Of a stretch of DNA of 64,000 nt, positions 15,834-24,406 are shown piece by piece. The position numbers were made by a program, and so were the translations under genes. Below the pieces are notes generated by a model. That model was given only the letters and a program-made list of their open reading frames with translations, was not told the origin of the DNA and did no database searches. Within the stretch, counting starts at the first letter, position 1, and each line of letters opens with the position of its first letter. The stretch is from Candidatus Chloroploca asiatica (GTDB lineage: Bacteria; Chloroflexota; Chloroflexia; Chloroflexales; Chloroflexaceae), in assembly GCF_002532075.1 (NCBI RefSeq), contig NZ_LYXE01000041.1, positions 28,890-92,889 on the forward strand. Reading direction: 5' to 3'.

Positions 15834-16625
15834 TCAGATAGTGCTAAAAAGGCTCCCTCCGGCAGTCATGACAAACAGCAGATTGGCAAGAATGCCCACA
15901 ACAAGGCTGATGGCAACCATCAAGAGCAGATACATGGTGCGGCGACGGATCATGCGCTTGAATTCGCCCTGCAAGATCAATTCGAGGGTCTCTTGATGGG
16001 CGGCAAGCACAGTCTCTACCCGTGCTCCTTCGGCCTCGGCCTGGGCAAGCGCATCGGCTACGTCGCAGAGTTCGCGGCACCCTCGTTCGCGTGCGGTAAG
16101 ACTCAGGGCGGCAAAAGGCCGTAGACGCTGATCAGCCCCTGTTTCAAGGGCGTCACTTACCAGGGTTTGCATCACGGCCAGACGCGGATGTGGTCGTCGG
16201 GTGTACCGCCGCATGATTTCAATCGGTGCTTCAAAGCTGCCCAGCGCAACCCGTACAAAGCTGATAAAGCCCGGCGTGAGACGACGTAATGCAGCGGCCT
16301 GCCGTTCGTGCCGCAGTTGCGGTAGGCGCGGCAAGACAAAGCCTAGCGCGAGATATGCCGCGAGTGCAGCGCACACCAGCAAGTTCGCCTGGTTCCCCCT
16401 CACACCGCTCCCCAGGGTTGCCCCCAAGAGCAGTGCGGCCAGGCTGAGGCCAGCAAGTTGCCCGGCCAGCAACCGCCCTGTCGCCGTCAACGGTGCGTTG
16501 CTGAAGGTGAAGGAACGGCGGGACAAACTTTGGCCACCAATGGTGAGTCCGAGAAGGCTGAAGAGTCCACCCGCGAGCGCCATAGTATAGAATGGCGCTC
16601 CAGGAGCGAGGAAAAGATCAGGCAT
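15834..16625 (-). CDS. tadC: TadC-like type II secretion F-domain membrane protein
   Basis: The 263-residue protein has hydrophobic N-terminal segments, a central cytoplasmic T2SSF-type domain (about 95-225, with ALETGADQRLRPFAALS and ADALAQAEAEGARVETVL) and a C-terminal membrane segment (MYLLLMVAISLVVGILANLL). In Tad systems TadB and TadC form the inner-membrane platform on which the ATPase acts. It is the last gene of the minus-strand operon, 55 bp after tadB. Confidence 0.8.
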   Translation of the reverse strand: MPDLFLAPGAPFYTMALAGGLFSLLGLTIGGQSLSRRSFTFSNAPLTATGRLLAGQLAGLSLAALLLGATLGSGVRGNQANLLVCAALAAYLALGFVLPRLPQLRHERQAAALRRLTPGFISFVRVALGSFEAPIEIMRRYTRRPHPRLAVMQTLVSDALETGADQRLRPFAALSLTARERGCRELCDVADALAQAEAEGARVETVLAAHQETLELILQGEFKRMIRRRTMYLLLMVAISLVVGILANLLFVMTAGGSLFSTI

Positions 16626-16680
16626 AGGGGCCTCTCTATTCTTTCAAGAAGGTTGATGTTCTCCGCTACGTGAGCTGAAC

Positions 16681-17637
16681 CTAATAGTCGGCATCCTCAA
16701 CCTGGGCGAGTGCGAAGCCTCCGAGGACGGGCAAGATCAGGGCCAGGCCAACGATCGGGGCGACAAGCATGCCCAGCGGCGTGGTGTAAGCGACAATAAC
16801 CCGTTCCCATTGTGTCCATGCCAGATAGAGCGCCATGGTTACGCCGGCGAGGCCGACGGCCACCCCGCTATACCGCATCTGGGCAAGTTCAGTGCGTGCT
16901 TCGTCGCGTCGGCGATCCGACGCTTGCAGCGCGGCATAGGCTGCTTCGCAGCGCCGCGCCAGCACATCCTGTGGTTGCCCGACCGAGGCCCCTAGATGGT
17001 TGAGCAGGTTGGCATGGCGGCGTGAGGGCGTCTGATCAGCGAGCGCAATCACCACCTGTTGTGCGGTGGCAATGCCTCCTCCTTCCAAGGGCATCCCCTG
17101 GCGCGAAATCAGGTAGCTCCATTCGCTCTGCAAGGGGCCGGAACCAAGATCGACGGTCACCCGCTCCAGCGCAGGACGTAAACCAGTTCCTGCTTTGAGC
17201 AGCGCACTCAGACGCCCAACAGCAGCGGTTAATTGCTGATCGAGTTTATGTATATAACGCTGTTGAGCGACCAACACCATTCCCCACACGAGCACAGCAG
17301 TCAGTGGGAGCCCCAGCAAGAGCGCGAGACTCAGCGGGGCAAAAAGGACCAAGCCGATGCTGAGCATGATCGCTAGCGCAAGGCCAGTTGTGACGAGTTG
17401 CGTTGGCGTGATCACCACGGGTGCCCAGAGCAAAGCAAGATCAGGACGCATATGCTCAGGCATCGTGGCAAGCCTGTGCCGCTGCCGTTTTGTTTGCACG
17501 GTGACCGTGAGCCTGATCAGGGCAGGACGTACAAGGGTGGCAAGGATCAGCAACGTCAGCAAGCCGGTCACAGGCATGACGGCGTGGATCAGCCACGCGG
17601 TTTCGGGATGGGTAATCGCAACAAGAAGTGATATCAT
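16681..17637 (-). CDS. tadB: TadB-like type II secretion F-domain membrane protein
   Basis: The 318-residue protein has N-terminal membrane segments (ISLLVAITHP to LTLLILATLV and two more near residues 85-130), a T2SSF-like cytoplasmic helical domain (about 140-260, KLDQQLTAAVGRLSALLKAG) and two C-terminal membrane segments. It is the likely partner of TadC in the platform. ATG 17637 is chosen because AGGGA lies 7 bp upstream; the in-frame TTG at 17655 would overlap the upstream gene. The gap to the ATPase gene is 14 bp. Confidence 0.8.
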   Translation of the reverse strand: MISLLVAITHPETAWLIHAVMPVTGLLTLLILATLVRPALIRLTVTVQTKRQRHRLATMPEHMRPDLALLWAPVVITPTQLVTTGLALAIMLSIGLVLFAPLSLALLLGLPLTAVLVWGMVLVAQQRYIHKLDQQLTAAVGRLSALLKAGTGLRPALERVTVDLGSGPLQSEWSYLISRQGMPLEGGGIATAQQVVIALADQTPSRRHANLLNHLGASVGQPQDVLARRCEAAYAALQASDRRRDEARTELAQMRYSGVAVGLAGVTMALYLAWTQWERVIVAYTTPLGMLVAPIVGLALILPVLGGFALAQVEDADY

Positions 17638-17651
17638 TGTCGTATCCCTGG

Positions 17652-19631
17652 TCAAGTAGTTAAAGCTTCAAGCGCAGCCTGCACCGGGCCGAGCGCGTCT
17701 CCACCAATCTCACCGGCGGCGTGTAGGATGGTGAGTGCGTCACGCCGCGTTGCGAGCGTCTCAACGGCCACGCTCTTCGACAGAGCCATCGGGTCGCACT
17801 GGATCAACAAGTCAACCGCATCACGGGCACGACCTTGCGTCAGGGCCAACCGGGCCTCGGCGATCTGAGACCGGGCCAGGTAGTCACGGTCTTCACCAGC
17901 AGCAATCATGCGCTCAAGGTGCTCCCACCCCCCCGAGGGGCTGTGGGCTGCGACGATCGCGAGATCCGCCATGACTTCGCCATAGGCGGCGCGTGCGTCA
18001 GGCCAACGACGCGAACCAAGCGCCGCCTGAATAGTGGACTCGGCCTGACGCGACTGGGTCGCCATCGTGCTGGCAGTCTCAAGATCGAGTTCAAGGACGC
18101 GCTGAGCCGCAGTGACAAGCCGTTGATCACGGCGATCGCTCCAGGCTCGCCGCAAGATTGCCAGCGCCTGCGTTGCATCGCCCGAGCGCGTGACGGCACT
18201 TGCCCGCGCAATGGCTTCACTGACCGCAGTATGGGTTGTCGCGGCGGCACGTACATCGGCCCGCAATTGCAAGAGCTCAAACCGGCGCTGCAAGGCCTCT
18301 GGGGTTTGCCCCTCTGTTTGCCAGACCAGACGATCACCCTGGGCGACTGCCTCGACGTGCCATGTCACCTCGCCTTCAGTATGTTTCACGCGTGCCAGCG
18401 GGACAAACCGGGGGCGTAAACGCTCTCCCTGCGCCTCGACACCATCAAGGAGCAGGATTTCGTCAATGTAGCGCCGTCCGCTCACCTTCTCAAGGTGGAT
18501 CACGACCTGAAAGTTATCGCACGTATCTTCGAGCGCATGCTCACGTCGCCCTTCGTAGATATAGGAGCCTGGCATGGCAGCACAATCGGCAAAACGGCTT
18601 ACTGCACGCGCTGCCGAGCGGGCGTGGATGGTGGTCACAACGGCATGGCCGCTGACGGCAACGGCGAGAATCGCCCCCGCTTCATCGGCACGCGTCTCGC
18701 CAGGTGCGACCAGCGAGGGTGTCTGGCGCAAGACTTCACGCGCTGCGCGCCCAAAGGCACCCCGTTCGACGGCGGTCTGCACCAGTTCGCGCGTCCACGC
18801 CCGATGACGAACGTTGATCTCCAGTGTATTGTCCTCAATTGTGATGACATGCGGCTCGCCCGGCCACGAGTTGACCAGGGCTTCGAGTAGCGCCGTTTTG
18901 CCACACCCGGTCTCGCCCGCAATGATGAAGGAACAGCCCGCCCGCACAAGTAGGCGCAAGAGATCCCTCACGACCTGATCGCACGCCCGCCGACGCAGCA
19001 GATCATCGAGCACCCAGGCATAGCGTCGCCCGCGACGAATGCAGATCAGGCCAGTCCCATCGGGTGTACACGGCGGAATGGTGACATGCATCCGTGTTCC
19101 ATGCGCAAGCGGCAGCGTGTCTTGTGGGCGCGAACGGTCGAGCGGTACATTCAAGCGCGCCGCTAGAAGCATCGCCCGATCCAGGGCTTGACGTGGATCC
19201 TGGAACCGCTCGGCAACCAGACTAAAATCGGCGCCTTCTTCCTGCACCATAATCAGATCACCAATGATCTTTACCTCCTGAATGCGCTCATCATCCAGGT
19301 ATGGCTGGGCCGGCCCCCAGCCGAGCGCCTCTTGAAAGAGCCGTAAGAGTGAGTGTTCATCAGTTGGCAAATGGCGCAATGGGCCATACCCTGCCTCGAC
19401 CTGATGCCCAATCTCGGCACGCAAGACGCGTAACACTTCTGGATCGCGTACCGATGCGGGGGCCACCGGGTCAAGCAAGGTGGCACTCATGCGATCGCGC
19501 AGCGACTCGCGCACCGCCTGAAGCGTCAGGGCATCCAGGCCACTCGCCTGAGCTTGCCCCGACGTAACGGGACTCAAGTTGGTCAGGCCACCATCTTCAA
19601 TCACGGTCAATGGACGATGTGAGGTAAGCAT
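17652..19631 (-). CDS. TadA/CpaF-type secretion ATPase with long C-terminal extension
   Basis: The 659-residue protein contains a type II/IV secretion ATPase core: an N-terminal domain with LDDERIQEVKIIGDLIMV, Walker A GETGCGKT near residue 238, Walker B-like HVITIEDNTLE, and the His-box TTIHARSA. Such ATPases power assembly of Tad pili at the inner membrane. The typical CpaF ends near residue 450; here about 200 further residues (from about 455) are helical and Ala/Arg-rich with TPR-like spacing, which is unusual. It is one of two ATPases in this operon. Confidence 0.88.
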   Translation of the reverse strand: MLTSHRPLTVIEDGGLTNLSPVTSGQAQASGLDALTLQAVRESLRDRMSATLLDPVAPASVRDPEVLRVLRAEIGHQVEAGYGPLRHLPTDEHSLLRLFQEALGWGPAQPYLDDERIQEVKIIGDLIMVQEEGADFSLVAERFQDPRQALDRAMLLAARLNVPLDRSRPQDTLPLAHGTRMHVTIPPCTPDGTGLICIRRGRRYAWVLDDLLRRRACDQVVRDLLRLLVRAGCSFIIAGETGCGKTALLEALVNSWPGEPHVITIEDNTLEINVRHRAWTRELVQTAVERGAFGRAAREVLRQTPSLVAPGETRADEAGAILAVAVSGHAVVTTIHARSAARAVSRFADCAAMPGSYIYEGRREHALEDTCDNFQVVIHLEKVSGRRYIDEILLLDGVEAQGERLRPRFVPLARVKHTEGEVTWHVEAVAQGDRLVWQTEGQTPEALQRRFELLQLRADVRAAATTHTAVSEAIARASAVTRSGDATQALAILRRAWSDRRDQRLVTAAQRVLELDLETASTMATQSRQAESTIQAALGSRRWPDARAAYGEVMADLAIVAAHSPSGGWEHLERMIAAGEDRDYLARSQIAEARLALTQGRARDAVDLLIQCDPMALSKSVAVETLATRRDALTILHAAGEIGGDALGPVQAALEALTT

Positions 19632-19642
19632 GTGCTCTCTCC

Positions 19643-20911
19643 TTACGCGACAGCCGGTGTAGGCACCGCCAGCGTCCGATCACCGCGGAGGCGGGCATGC
19701 ATCCGCGCCCAGAAACTCGAACGTGGCATCGGGAGCGTTGGTTGCAGCCCGAGACGGACACAGAGTGTATCGGCGACACGGTGAACGGCTCCAGCAAAAG
19801 CTGAGTGTGGCCCAAGATCGAGCATCGAGATATAGCCGTCATGCTCGTCGGCAAGACTGGCTAGCCGTGGCGCTCGCGGCAAGGTACCCAGTGGACGTAC
19901 CTGTGGGTAACGACGCTGAAAGAGCGCTGCAACATCAGGGACAGTTGCCGTCACCCCACGCTCAGGTTCGATAAAGAGCAACGTACACCGTTCGAGACTA
20001 TCTGGGGCATGGTCACGCAAATGGTCGAGCAGGTGGCCTACACCCATTCGCTCGCGTGCGCCGGGAGGCGTCGGCAAGATAACAGTGCCTCCCGATTGCA
20101 GCACATGCGTGGCATACGGACGTCGTAGGTAATCTGGAGGCGTATCCACAATGATCAGATCATAGCCACTCAGGGCTGCTGTTCCGTGATAAAAGCCTTG
20201 CCAATCAGGCAGACGCACATCATTTTCGGCACGCGCAACAGCATGCGAGCCGATCAGAAAATCAATGGCACCCCACCCCTCCGCCGTGCCACGCGTATGC
20301 TCAGGTTGGTAAATGAACGGCTCGATACCCGTCGGATTCCAGTGCGCTGGTCCCCGCTGAATCAGATGCAGATACGATGGCGCACTAGACGGCACGCGAA
20401 ATGCTGGTACAAGACCCGGATTCGAGATGTCACTATCCCAAACCAGCACCTGCAGGCCACGCCGCCGTAAGCCTTCGGCAAGGACACAGGTCGCGAAAGT
20501 TTTGCCAATGCCGCCTTTGGCTGCACCAACCGCAATGACGGCACTGCTGCGGAGGCCCGTACCAGGGCGGAGGCCGAGTTGCTCGCCCAGCCAGGTGGCG
20601 ACAACCGCAGGATCGCGTTCGGCAAGGGCAGGCAATCCGGCTCCCTGGGCCTCATTCAGGGCGGCCCGTGCAGTACCGGGAAAGTTGACGAAGACCCGTA
20701 CCCCTGTTCGCCGTGCGAGTGTGGCGGTGCGCCACAACTCGGCGAGCGGTGCTGCGCGTGTATCATCAAGGTACAGCGCGTCGGGGGGGCGTGTTCCTTC
20801 GATCAAGCGATTTACCTGGTCGAGTTGCGATGGTGCCAGCACCGCAAGATCGCGAAATTGTTCGATGTGCGTTGCAAGCCCATCCATTGCCGTAAAAATG
20901 ATCAATTCCAT
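19643..20911 (-). CDS. CpaE/TadZ-like ParA/MinD-type ATPase
   Basis: The 422-residue protein has an N-terminal receiver-like region (about 1-105, ELIIFTAMDGL) and a MinD/ParA domain with deviant Walker A AKGGIGKTFA near residues 130-139 and Walker B DLIIVDTPP. CpaE/TadZ proteins position the Tad machinery at a cell site or pole. ATG 20911 follows AGAGGAGAG, favouring it over the upstream in-frame start at 20986, which overlaps the previous gene. Eleven bp separate it from the next ATPase gene. Confidence 0.85.
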   Translation of the reverse strand: MELIIFTAMDGLATHIEQFRDLAVLAPSQLDQVNRLIEGTRPPDALYLDDTRAAPLAELWRTATLARRTGVRVFVNFPGTARAALNEAQGAGLPALAERDPAVVATWLGEQLGLRPGTGLRSSAVIAVGAAKGGIGKTFATCVLAEGLRRRGLQVLVWDSDISNPGLVPAFRVPSSAPSYLHLIQRGPAHWNPTGIEPFIYQPEHTRGTAEGWGAIDFLIGSHAVARAENDVRLPDWQGFYHGTAALSGYDLIIVDTPPDYLRRPYATHVLQSGGTVILPTPPGARERMGVGHLLDHLRDHAPDSLERCTLLFIEPERGVTATVPDVAALFQRRYPQVRPLGTLPRAPRLASLADEHDGYISMLDLGPHSAFAGAVHRVADTLCVRLGLQPTLPMPRSSFWARMHARLRGDRTLAVPTPAVA

Positions 20912-20964
20912 CGAGGTCTCTCCTCTTAGACGGTATCGGCGTGGCCGGAACGACCGCGCCCTTC

Positions 20965-22227
20965 TCAGAAACGGCCAAGCCCCCACGCCGCATTGACATT
21001 CCCAGTCTGCACGAGACGCTCGTAGTACTGGTCATAGCTAAAGAGCGTATTGGTCGGAAAAACATCCCCACTCTGTCCTTGCGCTCCCTGACGCAAAACC
21101 TCTTCAATCGAGAGGACGGCACGCCGTCCACGGGCTGTCTGTCCAATGGTGACGACAATCAGATTGACCGTATCAGACGTAATCAAACCACGGACAATCT
21201 GCGCTGCCGCTTGACCGCCACCACCTGCTTCGGCGGCGAGACCAAGCATTGCCATCCGTTCGAGATTGCGCAAGGCTCCCTGTACCCCGCCGGCGTGGAT
21301 CGTTCCGACGCCGGGGTGTCCAGTGGCCGCCGCCTGGAGCATCGCCATCGCTTCGCCGCCGCGCACCTCACCCACAATGATGTAGTTCGGTTTCTGGCGC
21401 AACGCAAAGGTTACGGCACGCGTGAAACCACCCTCTTCTGCCGGGGCCTCAAGATGGAGACTGTTGGGCGAACGGGGAAGTTCGCCCCCGTCTTCGACAA
21501 AGACGAGCCGCATCCGTTGCCCAACGGCCTGCGTCAGCGCTGCCGTCAAGGTTGTCTTGCCACTCCCCGTTGGGCCTGCGACAAGCAACGATGCGCCTGA
21601 AGCGAGTCCTGCAAGCAAGAGCTCTGAAGCCTCACGCGAAATGATGTGGGCCTGCACAAGATCATCAAGCGTTCGCCAGCGCTCAGGCAAGAGCCTGATC
21701 GAGAGACTCCGGCCCATCCGTGAGACAGGTGGCCCGGTGATGGCATAGCGGAGCAGGTCGGCCACGCCCTGCGCCATAGGCGGCCAGTCGAGCACATAGG
21801 GCAAAACCTTCATATCGCGCAACAACAACTGATGCTGCGTCCAGGTGATCCAGTCGGGATGTGCTGTGACCCCGGTGCAGACCATCGCACCACGTTGCAC
21901 CACATAGAAGGGCTCTTCGGGCGGCCCGTTGTACAAAATATCCGAGACCTGATGTTCGGGATCACGCCAGATCTCCAGCGGGCCGTACCAGTTGATATGA
22001 ACCCAGTCGTCGCTCCCCAACGCTAAGCCGACCCCAAGGCGCGCAAAGGCTTCTTCAGGCGGTAGATCCCAGCAGTCACGGAAGCGTCCACTTCGCACAA
22101 GCATCTGCAACTCTTCGGTGATCGCTGCATAATCAGGTCTGATGCGCAGCGCCCTCTTTCGTTCCTCGTTGCTCTGCCCTGCACATGCCGCCAGTTCGGT
22201 CTCGACCAGATCGCACTCGGTATGCAT
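20965..22227 (-). CDS. Second secretion ATPase, VirB11/TadA type
   Basis: The 420-residue protein carries Walker A GPTGSGKT near residues 217-224, an acidic box FVEDGGELPR, Walker B region YIIVGEVRGGEAM, and the His-box GTIHAGG. This is the standard core of type II/IV secretion ATPases. Its N-terminal domain (1-190) is divergent from that of the 17652-19631 protein, and the two are not recent duplicates. ATG 22227 follows GAGAGAAGG; a GTG at 22248 is an alternative. A 53-bp gap leads to cpaE. Confidence 0.88.
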   Translation of the reverse strand: MHTECDLVETELAACAGQSNEERKRALRIRPDYAAITEELQMLVRSGRFRDCWDLPPEEAFARLGVGLALGSDDWVHINWYGPLEIWRDPEHQVSDILYNGPPEEPFYVVQRGAMVCTGVTAHPDWITWTQHQLLLRDMKVLPYVLDWPPMAQGVADLLRYAITGPPVSRMGRSLSIRLLPERWRTLDDLVQAHIISREASELLLAGLASGASLLVAGPTGSGKTTLTAALTQAVGQRMRLVFVEDGGELPRSPNSLHLEAPAEEGGFTRAVTFALRQKPNYIIVGEVRGGEAMAMLQAAATGHPGVGTIHAGGVQGALRNLERMAMLGLAAEAGGGGQAAAQIVRGLITSDTVNLIVVTIGQTARGRRAVLSIEEVLRQGAQGQSGDVFPTNTLFSYDQYYERLVQTGNVNAAWGLGRF

Positions 22228-22347
22228 ATAAACCTTCTCTCTCTGCACTAGGGAGGCGCTCAGGCAGGGCTTGACCTGGCTGAATACCTCACGGCGCGCC
22301 CCTATTCAAGGCCGCAGGCCTCGCTTGCATCTCTTCGGCTTCCCGTC

Positions 22348-23244
22348 TCAAGGCTGCTCACTTCCAGGCACAGGACTATTGGCCCCAGGAAGGGATGTAT
22401 GCGTTCCGGGGAGCTCGTTCGCGTCAACGTCAGCGGCCTCTCCTTCAGGCGCAGGTGCAAGCAAGGCCGGTAGGGTGACCTGTCCGATATCGAGCCGGTC
22501 GAATGCACTCAGGACTTCTGACGTGCTGCCGTAACGCTCGCCCCACATTGGCAACCCAGCCGCCTGCAACGCCCAGATGGTATGGGCCTGATAGGGTGTC
22601 ATCTCAAGATAAGCAGTAGTTCCTTCGATCCAGAGCACGCGCACCGAACTGAGCAGGCGGCACGCATACGGGCGTGGTGTCCCGAGTTCGCCCTGGCTGA
22701 CCGTCACTCTGCTTGGTGCTTCGCCTGCCGCCGCTGCAATTGCCTCATCACAAAGCGCCGGATCGCCCGACGGATCGCTAAAACCAAGATTGACCCGATC
22801 ACGGTAGTTCACTGGCCCGAGCGCTGCGACGCTGAAGGGGACTGGCACCATATTGACCGTCAATTGCTCGCCATTCGGATAGACAGGTTGATCCGGTGGT
22901 GCAGCCATAAGCATCCCTGGTTGCACGAGATCATTGACGCCAAGGTTGCGTGCCGCATACTGTCCAATCACAAGACTCGCGTCGGTTATGCCCGCCAGGG
23001 GCACCGGACGATGCAGAGGTACCTCAACCATGCCCAAGTCTTCGGCCACAAGCTGTTGACCAAAGGGCACTTCATGGATCAAGACTACGACCTGTTCGGT
23101 TCGTTGGCTCTCGAGATATCCCATCACCGCAAAAGCGATCGCTGCGATCAAGCCTGCCGCAAGCATCAGAACTGGCAAAGGACTCGCCTTCTTCCGTGTC
23201 AGGGCCTGCCCTAAAGAGGGCGCGTTGGGTGTCATGGTCGTCAT
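22348..23244 (-). CDS. CpaB/RcpC-like SAF-domain protein
   Basis: The 298-residue protein has one N-terminal membrane segment (about 24-45, VLMLAAGLIAAIAFAVMGYL) followed by a SAF domain (VVVLIHEVPFGQQLVAEDL) and an extracytoplasmic region. The same arrangement is found in CpaB of Tad systems, which in Gram-negative bacteria supports the secretin. No secretin is present here, so the role may be adapted to a single-membrane envelope. The C-terminus is Pro/Ala/Glu-rich. A 120-bp gap follows before the next gene. Confidence 0.75.
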   Translation of the reverse strand: MTTMTPNAPSLGQALTRKKASPLPVLMLAAGLIAAIAFAVMGYLESQRTEQVVVLIHEVPFGQQLVAEDLGMVEVPLHRPVPLAGITDASLVIGQYAARNLGVNDLVQPGMLMAAPPDQPVYPNGEQLTVNMVPVPFSVAALGPVNYRDRVNLGFSDPSGDPALCDEAIAAAAGEAPSRVTVSQGELGTPRPYACRLLSSVRVLWIEGTTAYLEMTPYQAHTIWALQAAGLPMWGERYGSTSEVLSAFDRLDIGQVTLPALLAPAPEGEAADVDANELPGTHTSLPGANSPVPGSEQP

Positions 23245-23271
23245 GGTGTTCGCTCCTTTCCAAAAAAGAGT

Positions 23272-23961
23272 TCAATAGATAAGCGGGGTCACAGGCTCTA
23301 GTCGATCCGCTGCGATAATCAGGGGTGTGTAGGTGCCCCACCCGACCAACCCCTTCATAGTCGGGCGAACCTCGGCACAGATCAGGGGCGTGGTTTCAGT
23401 TGGGACATTCACCCCATTGCTGTAGGTGCAACTCCCTCCTGCGGGCAAGACGGTCCAGCGTACTTGGGCGGTGACGCTTGCCGGTGAAGCAACGAGCCCC
23501 CTGACACTCGTGAGGTTAGTGCGAAAGAGTTCGGCAGCAACCCCAAGAATGGCGGCACAGGCTGTCCCCTGGGCCTGGGCGACGGTTACGGACTGGCAGG
23601 CCGCGCCTCCCCGTAGTTCGATCTCGCCCCGGGCAAAGGCGGCATAGTCGAGTTGCTGTACTGCCGAGCGCGTCGCTTGCTGCAGGGCATCTTCGACCAT
23701 AGCGACTTCAAGCCAGCGCTCCGCCACTTCGATCACCAACAGGGTAAAGAGCACCAGGAAGGGCAGGATGATCACTGCCAACGGGATGATCTGCCCCGCT
23801 TCCCTCGCCGAACGTAGCCCCCCGAGCCGTCGCCGCCATTGCCATTGCGGTGCGGTGCCACGCAATGAACGCTGGGGCTTGCTTTGAAGTGGCGTTGTCT
23901 CACGTTTGCTGGAGGCAACCTGTGAGGCTTGTTCAAAGGTGGTTGGTTGCGCTTGCTTCAT
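23272..23961 (-). CDS. TadG-like pilus assembly protein
   Basis: The 229-residue protein has a basic N-terminal stretch of about 55 residues, then EAGQIIPLAVIILPFLVLFT, a single hydrophobic segment of the TadG N-terminal type, followed by an extracytoplasmic region with four cysteines. The E at +5 expected of a true prepilin is replaced by P, so it may not be processed by a prepilin peptidase. ATG 23961 follows GGAGGG. It starts 10 bp after tadE and ends 27 bp before the CpaB-like gene. Confidence 0.7.
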   Translation of the reverse strand: MKQAQPTTFEQASQVASSKRETTPLQSKPQRSLRGTAPQWQWRRRLGGLRSAREAGQIIPLAVIILPFLVLFTLLVIEVAERWLEVAMVEDALQQATRSAVQQLDYAAFARGEIELRGGAACQSVTVAQAQGTACAAILGVAAELFRTNLTSVRGLVASPASVTAQVRWTVLPAGGSCTYSNGVNVPTETTPLICAEVRPTMKGLVGWGTYTPLIIAADRLEPVTPLIY

Positions 23962-23971
23962 GTGAACCCTC

Positions 23972-24376
23972 CTATTGCTGATCACGCTCGGCAGCGCGCA
24001 CAGCTTCAGACTCAAGGGTGAATTCGTTGAAAAAGGGGGCTACCGGCGCCCAGTACGCTCCCTGATAGGCAATGTTGACGGTGATCGGGTCGTAACGTCG
24101 GCACGGTGTCCGCAGACATTCGATCCGTACCTCCGCCGCATCGGCCCGTGTTCCCACGCCCGCATTGAGCACCGCTGCCGCCGCATCATAGGCCGTTGCC
24201 GAGGCCCCGCCCGCTAGCGCAGCCTGATGCGCTGCTGCACGTGCGGCCTGGTTGACGGTGTAGCCTGCCAACAGGATCTGCCCGATGCAGACCAGCCACA
24301 AAACGAGGGCGAGAAAGATGCCTATCACCAGCATAAATTCGACAATCGCCTGTCCACGTTCACGTCTGACTATCAT
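23972..24376 (-). CDS. TadE-like pseudopilin
   Basis: The 134-residue protein begins RRERGQAIVEFMLVIGIFLA, a type IVb pseudopilin-like motif with G then E at +5 and F at +6 ahead of a hydrophobic helix, as in TadE. Two cysteines near residues 86 and 91 could form a disulphide outside the cell. TadE proteins are minor components of Tad pili. It starts 30 bp after the giant surface-protein gene. Confidence 0.8.
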   Translation of the reverse strand: MIVRRERGQAIVEFMLVIGIFLALVLWLVCIGQILLAGYTVNQAARAAAHQAALAGGASATAYDAAAAVLNAGVGTRADAAEVRIECLRTPCRRYDPITVNIAYQGAYWAPVAPFFNEFTLESEAVRAAERDQQ

Positions 24377-24406
24377 TTCGTTCCTCCTTGCGGTGTTCCG
24401 CTGTTG

